Part shown: positions 26,930 to 35,529 of the stretch, piece by piece
Position numbering within the stretch: the stretch's first letter is position 1
Layout: every line of letters starts with the position of its first letter
Assembly: GCF_049943125.1 (NCBI RefSeq)
Contig: NZ_CP188040.1
Coordinates: 3,816,401-3,880,400, forward strand
Length of the DNA: 64,000 nucleotides
Direction: 5' to 3'
Origin: JAEXZL01 sp049943125
GTDB lineage: Bacteria; Bacillota; Clostridia; Clostridiales; Clostridiaceae
The notes under the pieces: generated by a model
Databases searched by the model: none
What the model was told of the DNA's origin: nothing
Seen by the model: only the letters and a program-made list of their open reading frames with translations
Made by a program: the position numbers and the translations under genes

Positions 26930-27047
26930 TTGCATTATAATATTATCATGCTAAAATAATTTTGTCGGTATTCACAGAAACCGAACATTGACGATTATAT
27001 GAAATGACCGAATTATATCCATATGGAATAAGAACGGAGGGTTAATT
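26930..27047 (+). promoter_or_regulatory. Promoter and structured leader of the ECF S component
   Basis: TTGCAT (26930-26935) and TAAAAT (26952-26957) are 16 bases apart, predicting a transcript start near 26964 and a leader of about 84 bases. The leader has a stem TGTCGGT with ACCG-A-ACA (bulged) near its 5' end and a small TCC/GGA hairpin (about 27014-27032) near the ribosome site. It does not match a riboswitch class that I can name, so this is only a candidate regulator. Confidence 0.35.
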
Positions 27048-27653
27048 ATGGAAAATGGTCTCAAGGATTCTATGTCATTGAGCTTAAGACAGCTAACTAT
27101 AGCAGGAATGCTCATAGGTATCACTATTTTTATGGGATTAACAAGATTAGGATTTATCCCCTTACCAACAGGTGTTAATCTCACTATCATGCATATACCC
27201 GTTATCATTGGTGCTATCTTAGAGGGTCCACTAGTTGGATCTATTATAGGATTTGCCTTTGGTCTTTTTAGTATGTATCAGGCTTTTACCGCCCCTGGCA
27301 TATTTAGCTTTTGGTTCTGGAATCCGGTAGTGGCAATACTTCCAAGAGTACTCATAGCCTTAGCTGCCTATTACATCTATAAAGTTTTAAAGGTAAGATT
27401 TAAGAAAGCTGCTATTGGAGCTGCTGCTATTGCAGGAACACTTATAAACACTATTGGAGTCCTATCTCTTGCTTATTTATTTTATGGACAAAGGATATCA
27501 GAGCTCCTTAATTCTCTTGATATAAACTCCTCAGCTGGATATTATCTAGCAGTAACTATAGGAATGATTAATGGTATCCCCGAAGCACTAGTATCTGCAT
27601 TGATTTCAGCACCAGTTATCCTAACTATATTAAAAATAAAAAAAAGAATGTAA
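27048..27653 (+). CDS. ECF transporter substrate-binding (S) component
   Basis: The 201-residue membrane protein has about six hydrophobic segments and a typical S-component N-terminus (SLRQLTIAGMLIGITIFMG) and a TIMHIPVIIGAILEGP region, which in the family lines the substrate pocket. The substrate is a vitamin or related small molecule. The IMHIPVI segment resembles the pantothenate or unassigned group more than riboflavin or biotin S proteins. The energising ATPase-T module is not next door, so it is a group II system using the shared module elsewhere. Confidence 0.87.
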   Translation: MENGLKDSMSLSLRQLTIAGMLIGITIFMGLTRLGFIPLPTGVNLTIMHIPVIIGAILEGPLVGSIIGFAFGLFSMYQAFTAPGIFSFWFWNPVVAILPRVLIALAAYYIYKVLKVRFKKAAIGAAAIAGTLINTIGVLSLAYLFYGQRISELLNSLDINSSAGYYLAVTIGMINGIPEALVSALISAPVILTILKIKKRM

Positions 27654-27657
27654 TTAT

Positions 27658-27695
27658 AAACCGGATAAGATTAATTCTTCTCCGGTTTTATTATA
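27658..27695 (+). terminator. Terminator after the ECF gene
   Basis: AAACCGGA pairs with TCCGGTTT and an inner TAAGA pairs with TTCTT across TTAA, followed by TATTATATT. Confidence 0.85.
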
Positions 27696-27823
27696 TTGAA
27701 ATTATTTATTTATTACACTATTAACTACCTATATTTCTATAAATTATATAGTTTATTATTTCTAAATTAGCAGAAGCTATAATCACAGCAACAGATTACA
27801 CTATTCTTAAAGGAGGAAACACT

Positions 27824-28006
27824 ATGGCAAACAGAATGTTAGTTCCTGAAGCAAAAAATGGTTTAAACAAATTTAAAGAAGAAGTTGCAAGAGAAATGGG
27901 AGTACAATTTAGCGATTACAATGGTAATCTTACCTCCAGAGAATGCGGTAGCGTTGGTGGAGAGATGGTAAAAAAAATGGTAGAGCAATACGAAAGCAAG
28001 CTATAA
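27824..28006 (+). CDS. Small acid-soluble spore protein, alpha/beta type
   Basis: The 60-residue protein matches the alpha/beta SASP pattern throughout: LVPEAKNGLNKFKEEVAREMG, then YNGNLTSRECGSVGGEMVKKM (each quoted here in part from residues 6-51). EVA around residues 20-22 is the site cut by the germination protease GPR. These proteins coat spore DNA and give resistance to UV and heat. The start is ATG after AAAGGAGG. Expression is expected from forespore sigma-G. It is the clearest single sign that the organism sporulates. Confidence 0.96.
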   Translation: MANRMLVPEAKNGLNKFKEEVAREMGVQFSDYNGNLTSRECGSVGGEMVKKMVEQYESKL

Positions 28007-28012
28007 AACAGT

Positions 28013-28045
28013 AGGTCGGAGATAATCTCCGACCTTTATTTTTAT
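28013..28045 (+). terminator. Terminator after the spore protein gene
   Basis: AGGTCGGAGAT and ATCTCCGACCT flank one base and are followed by TTATTTTTA. Confidence 0.88.
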
Positions 28046-28051
28046 GAGTTA

Positions 28052-29311
28052 TTAAAGCTTCTTTTCTTCACCTAAGGCTAAGGAAAAATATTTAATTGAA
28101 TCGTTATGTTCGCCCATTTCATAATACATATTTCCCATTGCTAAATATCTCTCATAACGTTCATGATTCCCCGCAAACTTTAGAAGAGCATCTAAGGATA
28201 AATTCATATACATCTCAGCTTGAGAAAAATTTCCTTGCGCTTTGCTGATAAGAGACTTATAAAAATATGCTTTTTCTATGAGCTTTATATCATCTGCTTT
28301 TATTGCTTTTTCCAGAAGAACCTCACAGAGCTCTTCTCCATAACTATAATCCTTGAGCTCTAAAAGCTTTTTTAAAGGATCTAATATATATTCAGCAGCT
28401 CTTTCATCTGAACCTTCTACAATTGCCTTAAGCCCATTTTTTATGTATGCCTTTCCTTCTTCTATAGCAGACTCATCTAAAAGAATTCTTCCTACAGATA
28501 AGTAAAAGGAAGCTTTCCCTGCCAAATCCTCTTCAAAGGTCTTTAGAGCCTTACTCTCAAGAGATTTGAATAAATTTCTATCCTTTTTAAGCATAAGTAT
28601 TGCACTTAAGCTGTAGGCCATGCCTCTAAGCTTTTTAGAAGAAAGATTTTCAATAAAGTTTTCATCCTTATTTATGATTTTTAAAGCTCCATCATGATCC
28701 TGCAATTTATAATATACATCCGCCAAATTATAAAGAATTTCAGAAACAAACTCCTTTGAAGCTGATTGAGAGCTTTGCAATGTTTCCAATATCTTTTGAT
28801 AGTATACTAGAGACTCGGAGAATTCCTTGGTGGCATAAAAGTATTTAGCCGTATCATAGTTATATATAAGTTGATTTTCTTCACTCCAGGATTTTTGAAG
28901 AAAATTATGATACTGCGATATATTTAGCTGTATCGCATCATAATTTTCCTGATATAAATAAACACTAAATAATAAATGCATAAGATCAAAGGCCCTGTCA
29001 AACAAACCATACTCTACTGCATAATCTAAAGAATATAATATTTCTTTTTCTCTACGGTTACTGTCATTTTCTTTTTTTATTCTAGCGATATTTGTATCTA
29101 TCTGTTCTTTAACATCCTGTTTTAGATATTCAAAATCTAAGGAAAGCTTTTTTGAAACTTCCTCTAATATCCATTCTTCAGCTTTAACTTTACCATTTTC
29201 AATACAGCTCATTTTTGATATTGATATTTTGTCATTACATAATTCTTTCAGGGTTATTCCTTTATAAATCCTGGCTCTTTTAATTTTTTCCCCAGTGGAC
29301 AATATTTCCAT
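28052..29311 (-). CDS. HTH-TPR regulator, second of a tandem pair
   Basis: About 419 residues from the ATG at 29311, after AGGTGAGG; the GTG at 29320 is inside the site. Residues 1-60 form an XRE-type helix-turn-helix (LSTGEKIKRARIYKGITLKE), and the remainder is helical repeats of TPR type (for example NLADVYYKLQDHDGALKII). This architecture is shared with the RRNPP peptide-sensing regulators. No signalling peptide gene is visible. It is 19 bases after its paralogue, from which it has diverged strongly outside the first 20 residues. The target genes are unknown. Confidence 0.85.
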   Translation of the reverse strand: MEILSTGEKIKRARIYKGITLKELCNDKISISKMSCIENGKVKAEEWILEEVSKKLSLDFEYLKQDVKEQIDTNIARIKKENDSNRREKEILYSLDYAVEYGLFDRAFDLMHLLFSVYLYQENYDAIQLNISQYHNFLQKSWSEENQLIYNYDTAKYFYATKEFSESLVYYQKILETLQSSQSASKEFVSEILYNLADVYYKLQDHDGALKIINKDENFIENLSSKKLRGMAYSLSAILMLKKDRNLFKSLESKALKTFEEDLAGKASFYLSVGRILLDESAIEEGKAYIKNGLKAIVEGSDERAAEYILDPLKKLLELKDYSYGEELCEVLLEKAIKADDIKLIEKAYFYKSLISKAQGNFSQAEMYMNLSLDALLKFAGNHERYERYLAMGNMYYEMGEHNDSIKYFSLALGEEKKL

Positions 29312-29330
29312 AATCCTCACCTATTTCGAT

Positions 29331-30632
29331 CTATTTTCTTATTAAGCCCGTTTTTTTGTATAAGTTAACACCTTCATCCAGGAACTTTGCAGCCTCAGTA
29401 TCACTCTTTCTTTCCATATAGAACTTACCGAGCATTATAGCTATATCAGCTGCATCTTTATTACACTCTCTGCTCTTAGCATAATTATAACCCATGTGCA
29501 GTACTGTTTCCGCCTCTGTAGCATCTTCCTTTAAGAGACATATTCTGTACTTCAGTAAATAATATTCTATCATATCAGAAGCATTATCATCCTCTATATG
29601 ATCCAAAATACTATCCAATACCTCATTGCATTTATTTACATCCTTAAGTTTTATGTAGTTTTCACAAATGTTTCTCAAGGTTTCTATAAGCCTATCATCC
29701 TTGCTTTGAATTCTAAGCTCCTTAGCTCTTTCGTAGTGATTAAAGGACTCCTCCAAATTATCAAACTCGTAGAATAGTCTTCCTAAAGAATTTTCTATTT
29801 TTGACATTTTATCTATATCATCAAGCTCATGGTATATTTCTAAAGCCTTAGTAGAATACTCTATTGCTTCATTTAAATGGCCTTTAGTATTCTTTTCCTC
29901 AGCAATTAATAAAAGTGAGCGAGCATATTCCTTTTTATTTCCTATCTGCATAAATTTCTGCTTCGCCAGATATGAATAGTTAATTGACTTATCTAGATTA
30001 TTTAGCTTGAAGAAAGTATTTGCTATGTAAAAATATATCTTCCCCAGTAAAAAGTCATTGCCAATATTATTATCTATAAAAACCTTTTCTGCCTGCTGAA
30101 GATAGCTATTAGATGAATGGTAAGCCTTTAGCCTGTAGGTAATGTTTGCTAGATAAAGAAAGGTTTCTATAATCTCTTCATTTTTATTATTTTTTATGAA
30201 GATTACATTAGCGGATAAAAAGAATTGCTGTGCTAAAGTATAATCCTGCTTTTCCATATAAACCTTTGCTCTTAAAAATAAGTTTTTGGCTTTTCTATAT
30301 TCCAATTTATACTTTTCTGCATAATAAAGTGCCGATTCTATCTTTTCTTCAGCAGAAAGGATATTACCGCTTGCTATGTAACCTTCTGCAATTTGCTCGA
30401 AGAATGTACAGATTTTTTCAGCCTGGCTTTCTTCTGATTCCATTAAGTACTCCACAGTAGTTTGTAGAGCATCGGCTAGATATTCTAGAAGATCCATAGA
30501 AGGATTTGATTTACCAGATTCCACCAGACTTATTTGTCCAGGGGTTATTCTCTCTCCCGCCAAATCTTTAAGCGTCATATCTAATTCTTTTCTTTTACGT
30601 TTAATTTTTTCCCCTAAAGATAAAATTTCCAT
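29331..30632 (-). CDS. HTH-TPR regulator, first of a tandem pair
   Basis: The 433-residue protein has an N-terminal XRE helix-turn-helix with the motif GEKIKRKRKELDMTLKDLAG and a second helix region ITPGQISLVESGKSNPSM, then a TPR array (repeats such as YAEKYKLEYRKAKNLFLRAK) filling about residues 75-425. It begins with the same MEILSxGEKIKR sequence as its neighbour, so the pair arose by duplication. A matching sigma-A promoter lies at 30696-30725. A peptide-regulated role like Rgg, PlcR or Rap is possible but unproven. Confidence 0.87.
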   Translation of the reverse strand: MEILSLGEKIKRKRKELDMTLKDLAGERITPGQISLVESGKSNPSMDLLEYLADALQTTVEYLMESEESQAEKICTFFEQIAEGYIASGNILSAEEKIESALYYAEKYKLEYRKAKNLFLRAKVYMEKQDYTLAQQFFLSANVIFIKNNKNEEIIETFLYLANITYRLKAYHSSNSYLQQAEKVFIDNNIGNDFLLGKIYFYIANTFFKLNNLDKSINYSYLAKQKFMQIGNKKEYARSLLLIAEEKNTKGHLNEAIEYSTKALEIYHELDDIDKMSKIENSLGRLFYEFDNLEESFNHYERAKELRIQSKDDRLIETLRNICENYIKLKDVNKCNEVLDSILDHIEDDNASDMIEYYLLKYRICLLKEDATEAETVLHMGYNYAKSRECNKDAADIAIMLGKFYMERKSDTEAAKFLDEGVNLYKKTGLIRK

Positions 30633-30695
30633 AGTTCACTCTTCCTTTACACCTCTATATAGGTACCTCTTATAATAAATGCACTTTTTTACTAT

Positions 30696-30725
30696 ATTAT
30701 AACATATTTTTTATATTAATATCAA
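30696..30725 (-). promoter_or_regulatory. Sigma-A promoter of the HTH-TPR operon
   Basis: On the minus strand TTGATA (30725-30720) and TATAAT (30701-30696) are 18 bases apart, 64 bases upstream of the first gene. Confidence 0.72.
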
Positions 30726-30781
30726 TTTTAAATTAACTTATATTAAAAAATTTAAATGAATTATATGACTTATCAGCAAAT

Positions 30782-30812
30782 AAAAAAATCAGGCTAATAG
30801 CCTGATTTTTTT
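30782..30812 (-). terminator. Terminator after the YtxH-like gene
   Basis: AAAAAATCAGGCT and AGCCTGATTTTTT flank an AAT loop, with T runs on the exit side. Confidence 0.88.
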
Positions 30813-30815
30813 ATT

Positions 30816-30989
30816 TTATTTCATCCAATGAATCATACCATCATAGGTGGAACCCATGGTATCCATCATTCTTTTGCTGGTACGCCTTATCATTCTCTGA
30901 GTTCTTTTATCCATTGAGGATACAATAACTGTACCAATGGCTACACCCATTAAAGCGCCAGCAGTCATCCCTGAAAAAAAGTTTCCCAT
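30816..30989 (-). CDS. YtxH-like small membrane protein
   Basis: About 57 residues from the ATG at 30989; the GTG at 30998 is inside the AAGGAGTGG ribosome site. A Gly/Ala-rich hydrophobic helix (FFSGMTAGALMGVAIGTVIV) with the Gly-Met-Gly-like pattern of YtxH proteins is followed by a basic, Met-rich amphipathic tail (TQRMIRRTSKRMMDTM). YtxH-type proteins are stress or sporulation linked. It forms a single-gene unit. Confidence 0.8.
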   Translation of the reverse strand: MGNFFSGMTAGALMGVAIGTVIVSSMDKRTQRMIRRTSKRMMDTMGSTYDGMIHWMK

Positions 30990-31075
30990 ATAATCCACTC
31001 CTTAAAATAGCATAGATACATATATACTATTATGGTGTACACAAAGGGAAATATTAATCTATGTAATTTTTCCCT

Positions 31076-31729
31076 TTACAGCTCCTCTAAGGCTGCTTTT
31101 GCGAGAGAATCTGCCATATCATTATACTTATCTCCAGAATGACCCTTTACTTTGACAAATTTAACTTTTATTTTTTTCATTATTTTTTGCATGTACTCAT
31201 GATAATTTTTAGTTACCTGATTATTTCTTTTCCAGGTGCCCAAGGCCCAGCTTTCGATTCCCTGATAATCAAAGTAAATAGATACCTCTTCATGGTCATT
31301 ATTCAAGGCAAAATCTACTGCTCTCATGGCTCCCATTACCTCGCCTGATACATTCCTAAGAGCAGCCGCTTCTACACTTTCTCCCACTCCCTTGTCTTTA
31401 TAAATAATCTCATCGTTTATTACTGCAACCATACCATAAGAATATTTTTCTTTTAGCACATTATAGCTTCCATCTACATATATACATAAGCCCTTGTCAC
31501 TTATAGCTTCTTCATTTTTTTCTAATGAAGCATTTTTATCAGTTTCATTGCCTTCTAAGGTAGGACTTCCATTATGAAGCTTAAGATATTCCTCTGCTTC
31601 ATTTTTACTCTGGAAGCTTTTATATACAGCTCCTTTAAAGCCTATCACTTCTTTTTTACATTCATCCCAGGAGGTATATATTTTATTACCTCCACTTTTA
31701 CCTTTAAATACTGCATAATATTTTGCCAT
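31076..31729 (-). CDS. rnhA: RNase H1 with N-terminal viroplasmin-like domain
   Basis: The 217-residue protein has an RNase H1 hybrid-binding domain (about residues 1-52, KYYAVFKGKSGGNKIYTSWD) and the catalytic domain with CIYVDGSYN (Asp), the Glu in VSGEVMGA, the Asp in IYFDYQGIE and the final acidic residue in HSGDKYNDMADSLAKAAL. These four carboxylates bind two metals. It removes RNA from RNA:DNA hybrids. It follows a DUF1232 gene by 12 bases. An imperfect inverted repeat just downstream (31043-31078) may end the transcript. Confidence 0.93.
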   Translation of the reverse strand: MAKYYAVFKGKSGGNKIYTSWDECKKEVIGFKGAVYKSFQSKNEAEEYLKLHNGSPTLEGNETDKNASLEKNEEAISDKGLCIYVDGSYNVLKEKYSYGMVAVINDEIIYKDKGVGESVEAAALRNVSGEVMGAMRAVDFALNNDHEEVSIYFDYQGIESWALGTWKRNNQVTKNYHEYMQKIMKKIKVKFVKVKGHSGDKYNDMADSLAKAALEEL

Positions 31730-31741
31730 TGATTTATTCTC

Positions 31742-32788
31742 CTATATAACTATTAAATCATCAATAAAACTATATACCTTGTCTATTTTACCTCCGGAAG
31801 TGAATTTTTTTAAGTATATTATTACATTCTCCATTATTTCCAATATACTTCTTTCTCCCTCCCAATTAGATAATATAACCTCCTTTGGTACATCCTCAAT
31901 TATTCTCGTAAGAGCAAAAACAGCTACTCCCAGGTCATCAAGCCTCCCTATAAAAGGAATCTTATCACTTATAAAATCCAAAGGCATAGTTATATACGAA
32001 ATACAGATTCCCAGTACTATTTTTGTTTTAACTGGTACATTCTTATCCTTAAAAAGTCTAATTACTAAAGCCAGTATATCAGGAACTAATAAGGCATAGT
32101 CACTAAATCCCGCAAACTTATCAGGAATTTTATCCTCCAGGGTATTTCTGATATCTGTGTAATAATCCTCTGTTTTTTCTATTATATCTTCTCGATCTTC
32201 TTCACTTTCTACTTGTGATTCTATTACTAGAGCCGTATCACCGAGCTTTTCCTCTACATATGTGGTTTTGCCCTCTCCACTGACCTCTTGATATTGTAGC
32301 TCTACTTCATTACTTGTCTCTTCATTACTATTTAAGAAACCAGCTACTGATATATTAACATCCTCTACTGAGGCAATTAATTCACCTGTTAATATGTCTA
32401 TCTTAGTAATATCAAAGGAAACATAAGGTACCTTCTTTAAGAGCTTATCTATTTCTAAAACAATTTCCTTGTCACTATAATTTATCCCATCAAAAGCAAG
32501 CTTCTTTAGTGCTATCTTTAATGCTTTATTTCTAATAAAAGAAAAGATTCCAATTTTATTGACCTTAATTTTATTTATTTTTAGCTTTACTATTTTTCCC
32601 TTAGCCTCAGTGAGCTCTGCATTTATCAGAAACTTAAGCTTAAAAATTGTTTGAAAGCTTCCTCCTATTTCAATACTGTTGTTTAAGGATACCTGGCTAA
32701 TAAATAGGTTGTCTATTTTTAGAAAATCATTAATTATAGACATTATATCCTGTTCCTTAAGTTTTGCATCAATATTACTAATATGCAT
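31742..32788 (-). CDS. DUF1232 (YkvA-like) membrane protein
   Basis: The 348-residue protein ends with the YkvA/DUF1232 domain (about 250-300: VPVKTKIVLGICISYIT, MPLDFISDKIPFIGRLDD), which includes a hydrophobic helix and the PLD/DD motif. The N-terminal 170 residues form a beta-rich domain with no family that I recognise. Part of the middle (about 170-215) is Glu/Ser rich and probably disordered. It is the middle gene of rhomboid-DUF1232-rnhA on the minus strand. Confidence 0.78.
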   Translation of the reverse strand: MHISNIDAKLKEQDIMSIINDFLKIDNLFISQVSLNNSIEIGGSFQTIFKLKFLINAELTEAKGKIVKLKINKIKVNKIGIFSFIRNKALKIALKKLAFDGINYSDKEIVLEIDKLLKKVPYVSFDITKIDILTGELIASVEDVNISVAGFLNSNEETSNEVELQYQEVSGEGKTTYVEEKLGDTALVIESQVESEEDREDIIEKTEDYYTDIRNTLEDKIPDKFAGFSDYALLVPDILALVIRLFKDKNVPVKTKIVLGICISYITMPLDFISDKIPFIGRLDDLGVAVFALTRIIEDVPKEVILSNWEGERSILEIMENVIIYLKKFTSGGKIDKVYSFIDDLIVI

Positions 32789-32843
32789 TCTCTGACCTCC
32801 AAATATTATAATAAATTTTATAAAAGATTTTTATGTTTGATTT

Positions 32844-33818
32844 TTATTCAATATATTTTCTAGGATAGATAATAAATGCTATTATCAAGCCTCCTATTAA
32901 TCCTCCTATGTGCCCAAAATTATCTATGTTTGGTTGTGTTAAGCCAATAAATATATTGATACCCACTACAGATAGGATATTGGTTAAAAAATCTCTTCCA
33001 ATTTTATTTTTTTCTTTAAAACCAAATATTAGTGCAGCCCCCATAAGACCGAAGATTGCTCCTGAAGCCCCTATGGAAAGGGAGTCAGACATGAAAAAGC
33101 TCAAAAGACTTGAAGTAATTGCTGAGAACATATATATAACAATGTATCTCAAGGTTCCAAAGGTTTTATCTATAATACCTCCTAAGGCATTCAATGCATA
33201 CATATTAAAAAGAAGGTGAATCAATCCTCCATGTAAAAAGGCCGCAGTTATCAATCTATAATACTCCCCAGAGGCTATAGCATAATTTTCCTTAGCACCT
33301 AATTCATATAGAGTATAAACATCGATATTCATTATATTTCCTGACTTATAGGCACTGTAAAGAAACAAAGCCACATTAATTATTATTAACCCTATAGTAA
33401 CCTTTGAGGAAAGATTAATTATAGAAGCATCCAATTTATCGGAGCTTTCAATAAGAGTCTTCAAAAACTCTGTATTTTCATCAGCCCAGAGGATTTCATC
33501 AGTATAGCTAACTATTATTTTTCTATAATTATGTTCATTATCCACAGAATCATACCTATCATAGGATATTTCCTCATCTCTTGTATAAATCACTAAATCT
33601 ATAGCATAAGGCTGTCCTTTTTCAGCTAAATAAGTCTTCAAACTATTTAAAGTTATATAATCAACTTGTTCCTCTGCTGCAATTACAGCAATATTCCCTT
33701 TATCCGTGTATTTAACTGCAACCCAGTGGGCTGCATAGTTGTCCTTATACTCCTCAACTACAAAACCATAATTATCAATAAGCTGCTTGAACAGTTTTTT
33801 TTCTTTTTTATCTACCAT
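32844..33818 (-). CDS. Rhomboid-family intramembrane serine protease
   Basis: The 324-residue protein has an N-terminal soluble domain (about 1-135) with no clear family, then six or so transmembrane segments. The rhomboid motifs are GGLIHLLFNMYAL, the active serine in IGASGAIFG and the active histidine in FGHIGGLIGG, so catalysis should be intact. It cleaves membrane-spanning helices. It is the first gene of a three-gene unit with the DUF1232 protein and RNase H (55- and 12-bp gaps). The start is ATG after AAAGGAGAG. Confidence 0.93.
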   Translation of the reverse strand: MVDKKEKKLFKQLIDNYGFVVEEYKDNYAAHWVAVKYTDKGNIAVIAAEEQVDYITLNSLKTYLAEKGQPYAIDLVIYTRDEEISYDRYDSVDNEHNYRKIIVSYTDEILWADENTEFLKTLIESSDKLDASIINLSSKVTIGLIIINVALFLYSAYKSGNIMNIDVYTLYELGAKENYAIASGEYYRLITAAFLHGGLIHLLFNMYALNALGGIIDKTFGTLRYIVIYMFSAITSSLLSFFMSDSLSIGASGAIFGLMGAALIFGFKEKNKIGRDFLTNILSVVGINIFIGLTQPNIDNFGHIGGLIGGLIIAFIIYPRKYIE

Positions 33819-33907
33819 AAGCTCTCCTTTAAAATGCTAAGAATTAGCTGCTATATTTAATATTATAAATGACCACTAATTTAAAAACAAATTAATAAAA
33901 TAGAAAT

Positions 33908-33934
33908 AAAAAAATCCCTATAAAGGGATTTTTA
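33908..33934 (-). terminator. Terminator after the GH1 gene
   Basis: AAAAATCCCT and AGGGATTTTT pair across a short loop, with T runs on the minus strand. Confidence 0.85.
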
Positions 33935-35359
33935 TTCTAAATCTTCTCCATTGCTTGCAATAACCTTCTTGTACCAATAGAAGGATTTTTTCTTACTACG
34001 TCTTAAGGTTCCATTACCCTCATTATCTCTATCTACATAAATGAAGCCATAACGCTTCTTCATTTCTCCAGTGCTGGCCGATACCAGATCTATACAGCCC
34101 CAGGAGGTATAACCCATAAGATCCACACCATCTATATCTACAGCATCCTTCATGGCCTTTATATGCTCCCTCATATAATCTATGCGATAATCGTCCTCCA
34201 CATAACCATTTTCATCAGGGATATCAACTGCCCCTAAACCATTTTCAACTATAAACAGAGGCTTTTGATAGCGGTCATACATGGTATTTAAGGTTATTCT
34301 AAGACCTAATGGATCAATCTGCCAGCCCCACTCACTAGCCTTTAGATATGGATTTTTTATGCTCCCGAATAAATTACCTTCTGCTGAAGAATTAACCTTC
34401 TCATCAGAGCTTGTTACTCTTGAAGAATAGTAGGAGAAGGAAATGAAGTCTACAGTGTTTTCCTTAAGAAGCTTTAAATCTCCTTCCTCCATTTTTGGAG
34501 TTATTCCCTTTCTTTCCATCATCTTTAATGCATAAGGTGGATATTCTCCTCGAGACTGAACATCGATAAAGAAATAATTTTCTCTATCCTTTTCAATACT
34601 CTTAAATACATCCTCTGGTTTGCAGCTATAGGGGTAGGTGTTTCCAGCTGCTAACATACAGCCAACCTTATTTTCCGGGTCAATCTCATGAGCTATTTTT
34701 GTAGCTAAGGCACTGGCAACCAACTCATGATGAGCTGCCTGATACTTTACTGCTTCTTTATTTTCACCTTCTTCAAATAATACTCCAGCACCCATAAATG
34801 GCATATGAAGAAGTACATTTATCTCATTAAAGGTAAGCCAGTATCTAACTAGCCCTTTGTATCTTGTGAAAAGAGTCCTGCATAATCTCTCATAAAAAGT
34901 AATTAACTTTCTATTTTTCCAGGAGCCATATTCCTTTGTAAGATGTATAGGACAATCGAAATGAGTGATTGTAACTAGAGGCTCAATTCCATATTTATGA
35001 CATTCCTTAAATAAATCCTCGTAGAACTTAAGCCCTTCCTCATTAGGTATTTCCTCATCCCCCTTAGGGAATATTCTAGACCAGCCAATGGAAAGCCTAT
35101 AGGTCTTAAAGCCCATCTCTCCAAAGAGCTTTATATCTTCCTTGTATCTGTGATACATATCAATAGCTTCCTTAGCAGGATAAAAATGCTCATCATCAAA
35201 ATCCAGCATCTTCATTTCTCCAGCCATCACAGGAAAGCGATCCTTACCATAGGGAATTACATCTACATTAGCAAGGCCTCTTCCACCTTCATTATAGCCA
35301 CCCTCACATTGATTGGCTGCAGTAGCTCCACCCCATAAAAAATCCTTTCTAAAAGCCAT
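33932..35359 (-). CDS. 6-phospho-beta-glucosidase, GH1
   Basis: The 475-residue GH1 barrel has LTFNEIN (acid/base Glu) and FIVENGLG (nucleophile Glu), and opens with FLWGGATAANQCEGG. Near the end STGEMKKRYGF supplies the Ser/Lys/Tyr set typical of enzymes that bind a 6-phosphate, so the substrate is probably a PTS-imported phosphorylated beta-glucoside. There is no PTS gene or LicT-type antiterminator site nearby. The start is ATG after AAGGAGG. It is a single-gene unit. Confidence 0.92.
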   Translation of the reverse strand: MAFRKDFLWGGATAANQCEGGYNEGGRGLANVDVIPYGKDRFPVMAGEMKMLDFDDEHFYPAKEAIDMYHRYKEDIKLFGEMGFKTYRLSIGWSRIFPKGDEEIPNEEGLKFYEDLFKECHKYGIEPLVTITHFDCPIHLTKEYGSWKNRKLITFYERLCRTLFTRYKGLVRYWLTFNEINVLLHMPFMGAGVLFEEGENKEAVKYQAAHHELVASALATKIAHEIDPENKVGCMLAAGNTYPYSCKPEDVFKSIEKDRENYFFIDVQSRGEYPPYALKMMERKGITPKMEEGDLKLLKENTVDFISFSYYSSRVTSSDEKVNSSAEGNLFGSIKNPYLKASEWGWQIDPLGLRITLNTMYDRYQKPLFIVENGLGAVDIPDENGYVEDDYRIDYMREHIKAMKDAVDIDGVDLMGYTSWGCIDLVSASTGEMKKRYGFIYVDRDNEGNGTLRRSKKKSFYWYKKVIASNGEDLE

Positions 35360-35485
35360 ATATAATCCTCCTTATTACCATGATAATTACAAGAAAATTT
35401 TAACATATTTATAATAGCTTTTGATTTTTTTTATAATGATTCTCAATTAATTTACAATTTAAATATCTTCTTAATATAATTTAAC

Positions 35486-35520
35486 AAAAAGGCCTCCAGA
35501 TAAAACTCTATCTGGAAGCC
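35486..35520 (-). terminator. Terminator after pepF
   Basis: On the minus strand GGCTTCCAGATA and TATCTGGAGGCC form an almost perfect stem followed by TTTTTG. Confidence 0.88.
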
Positions 35521-35529
35521 ATATATCTT

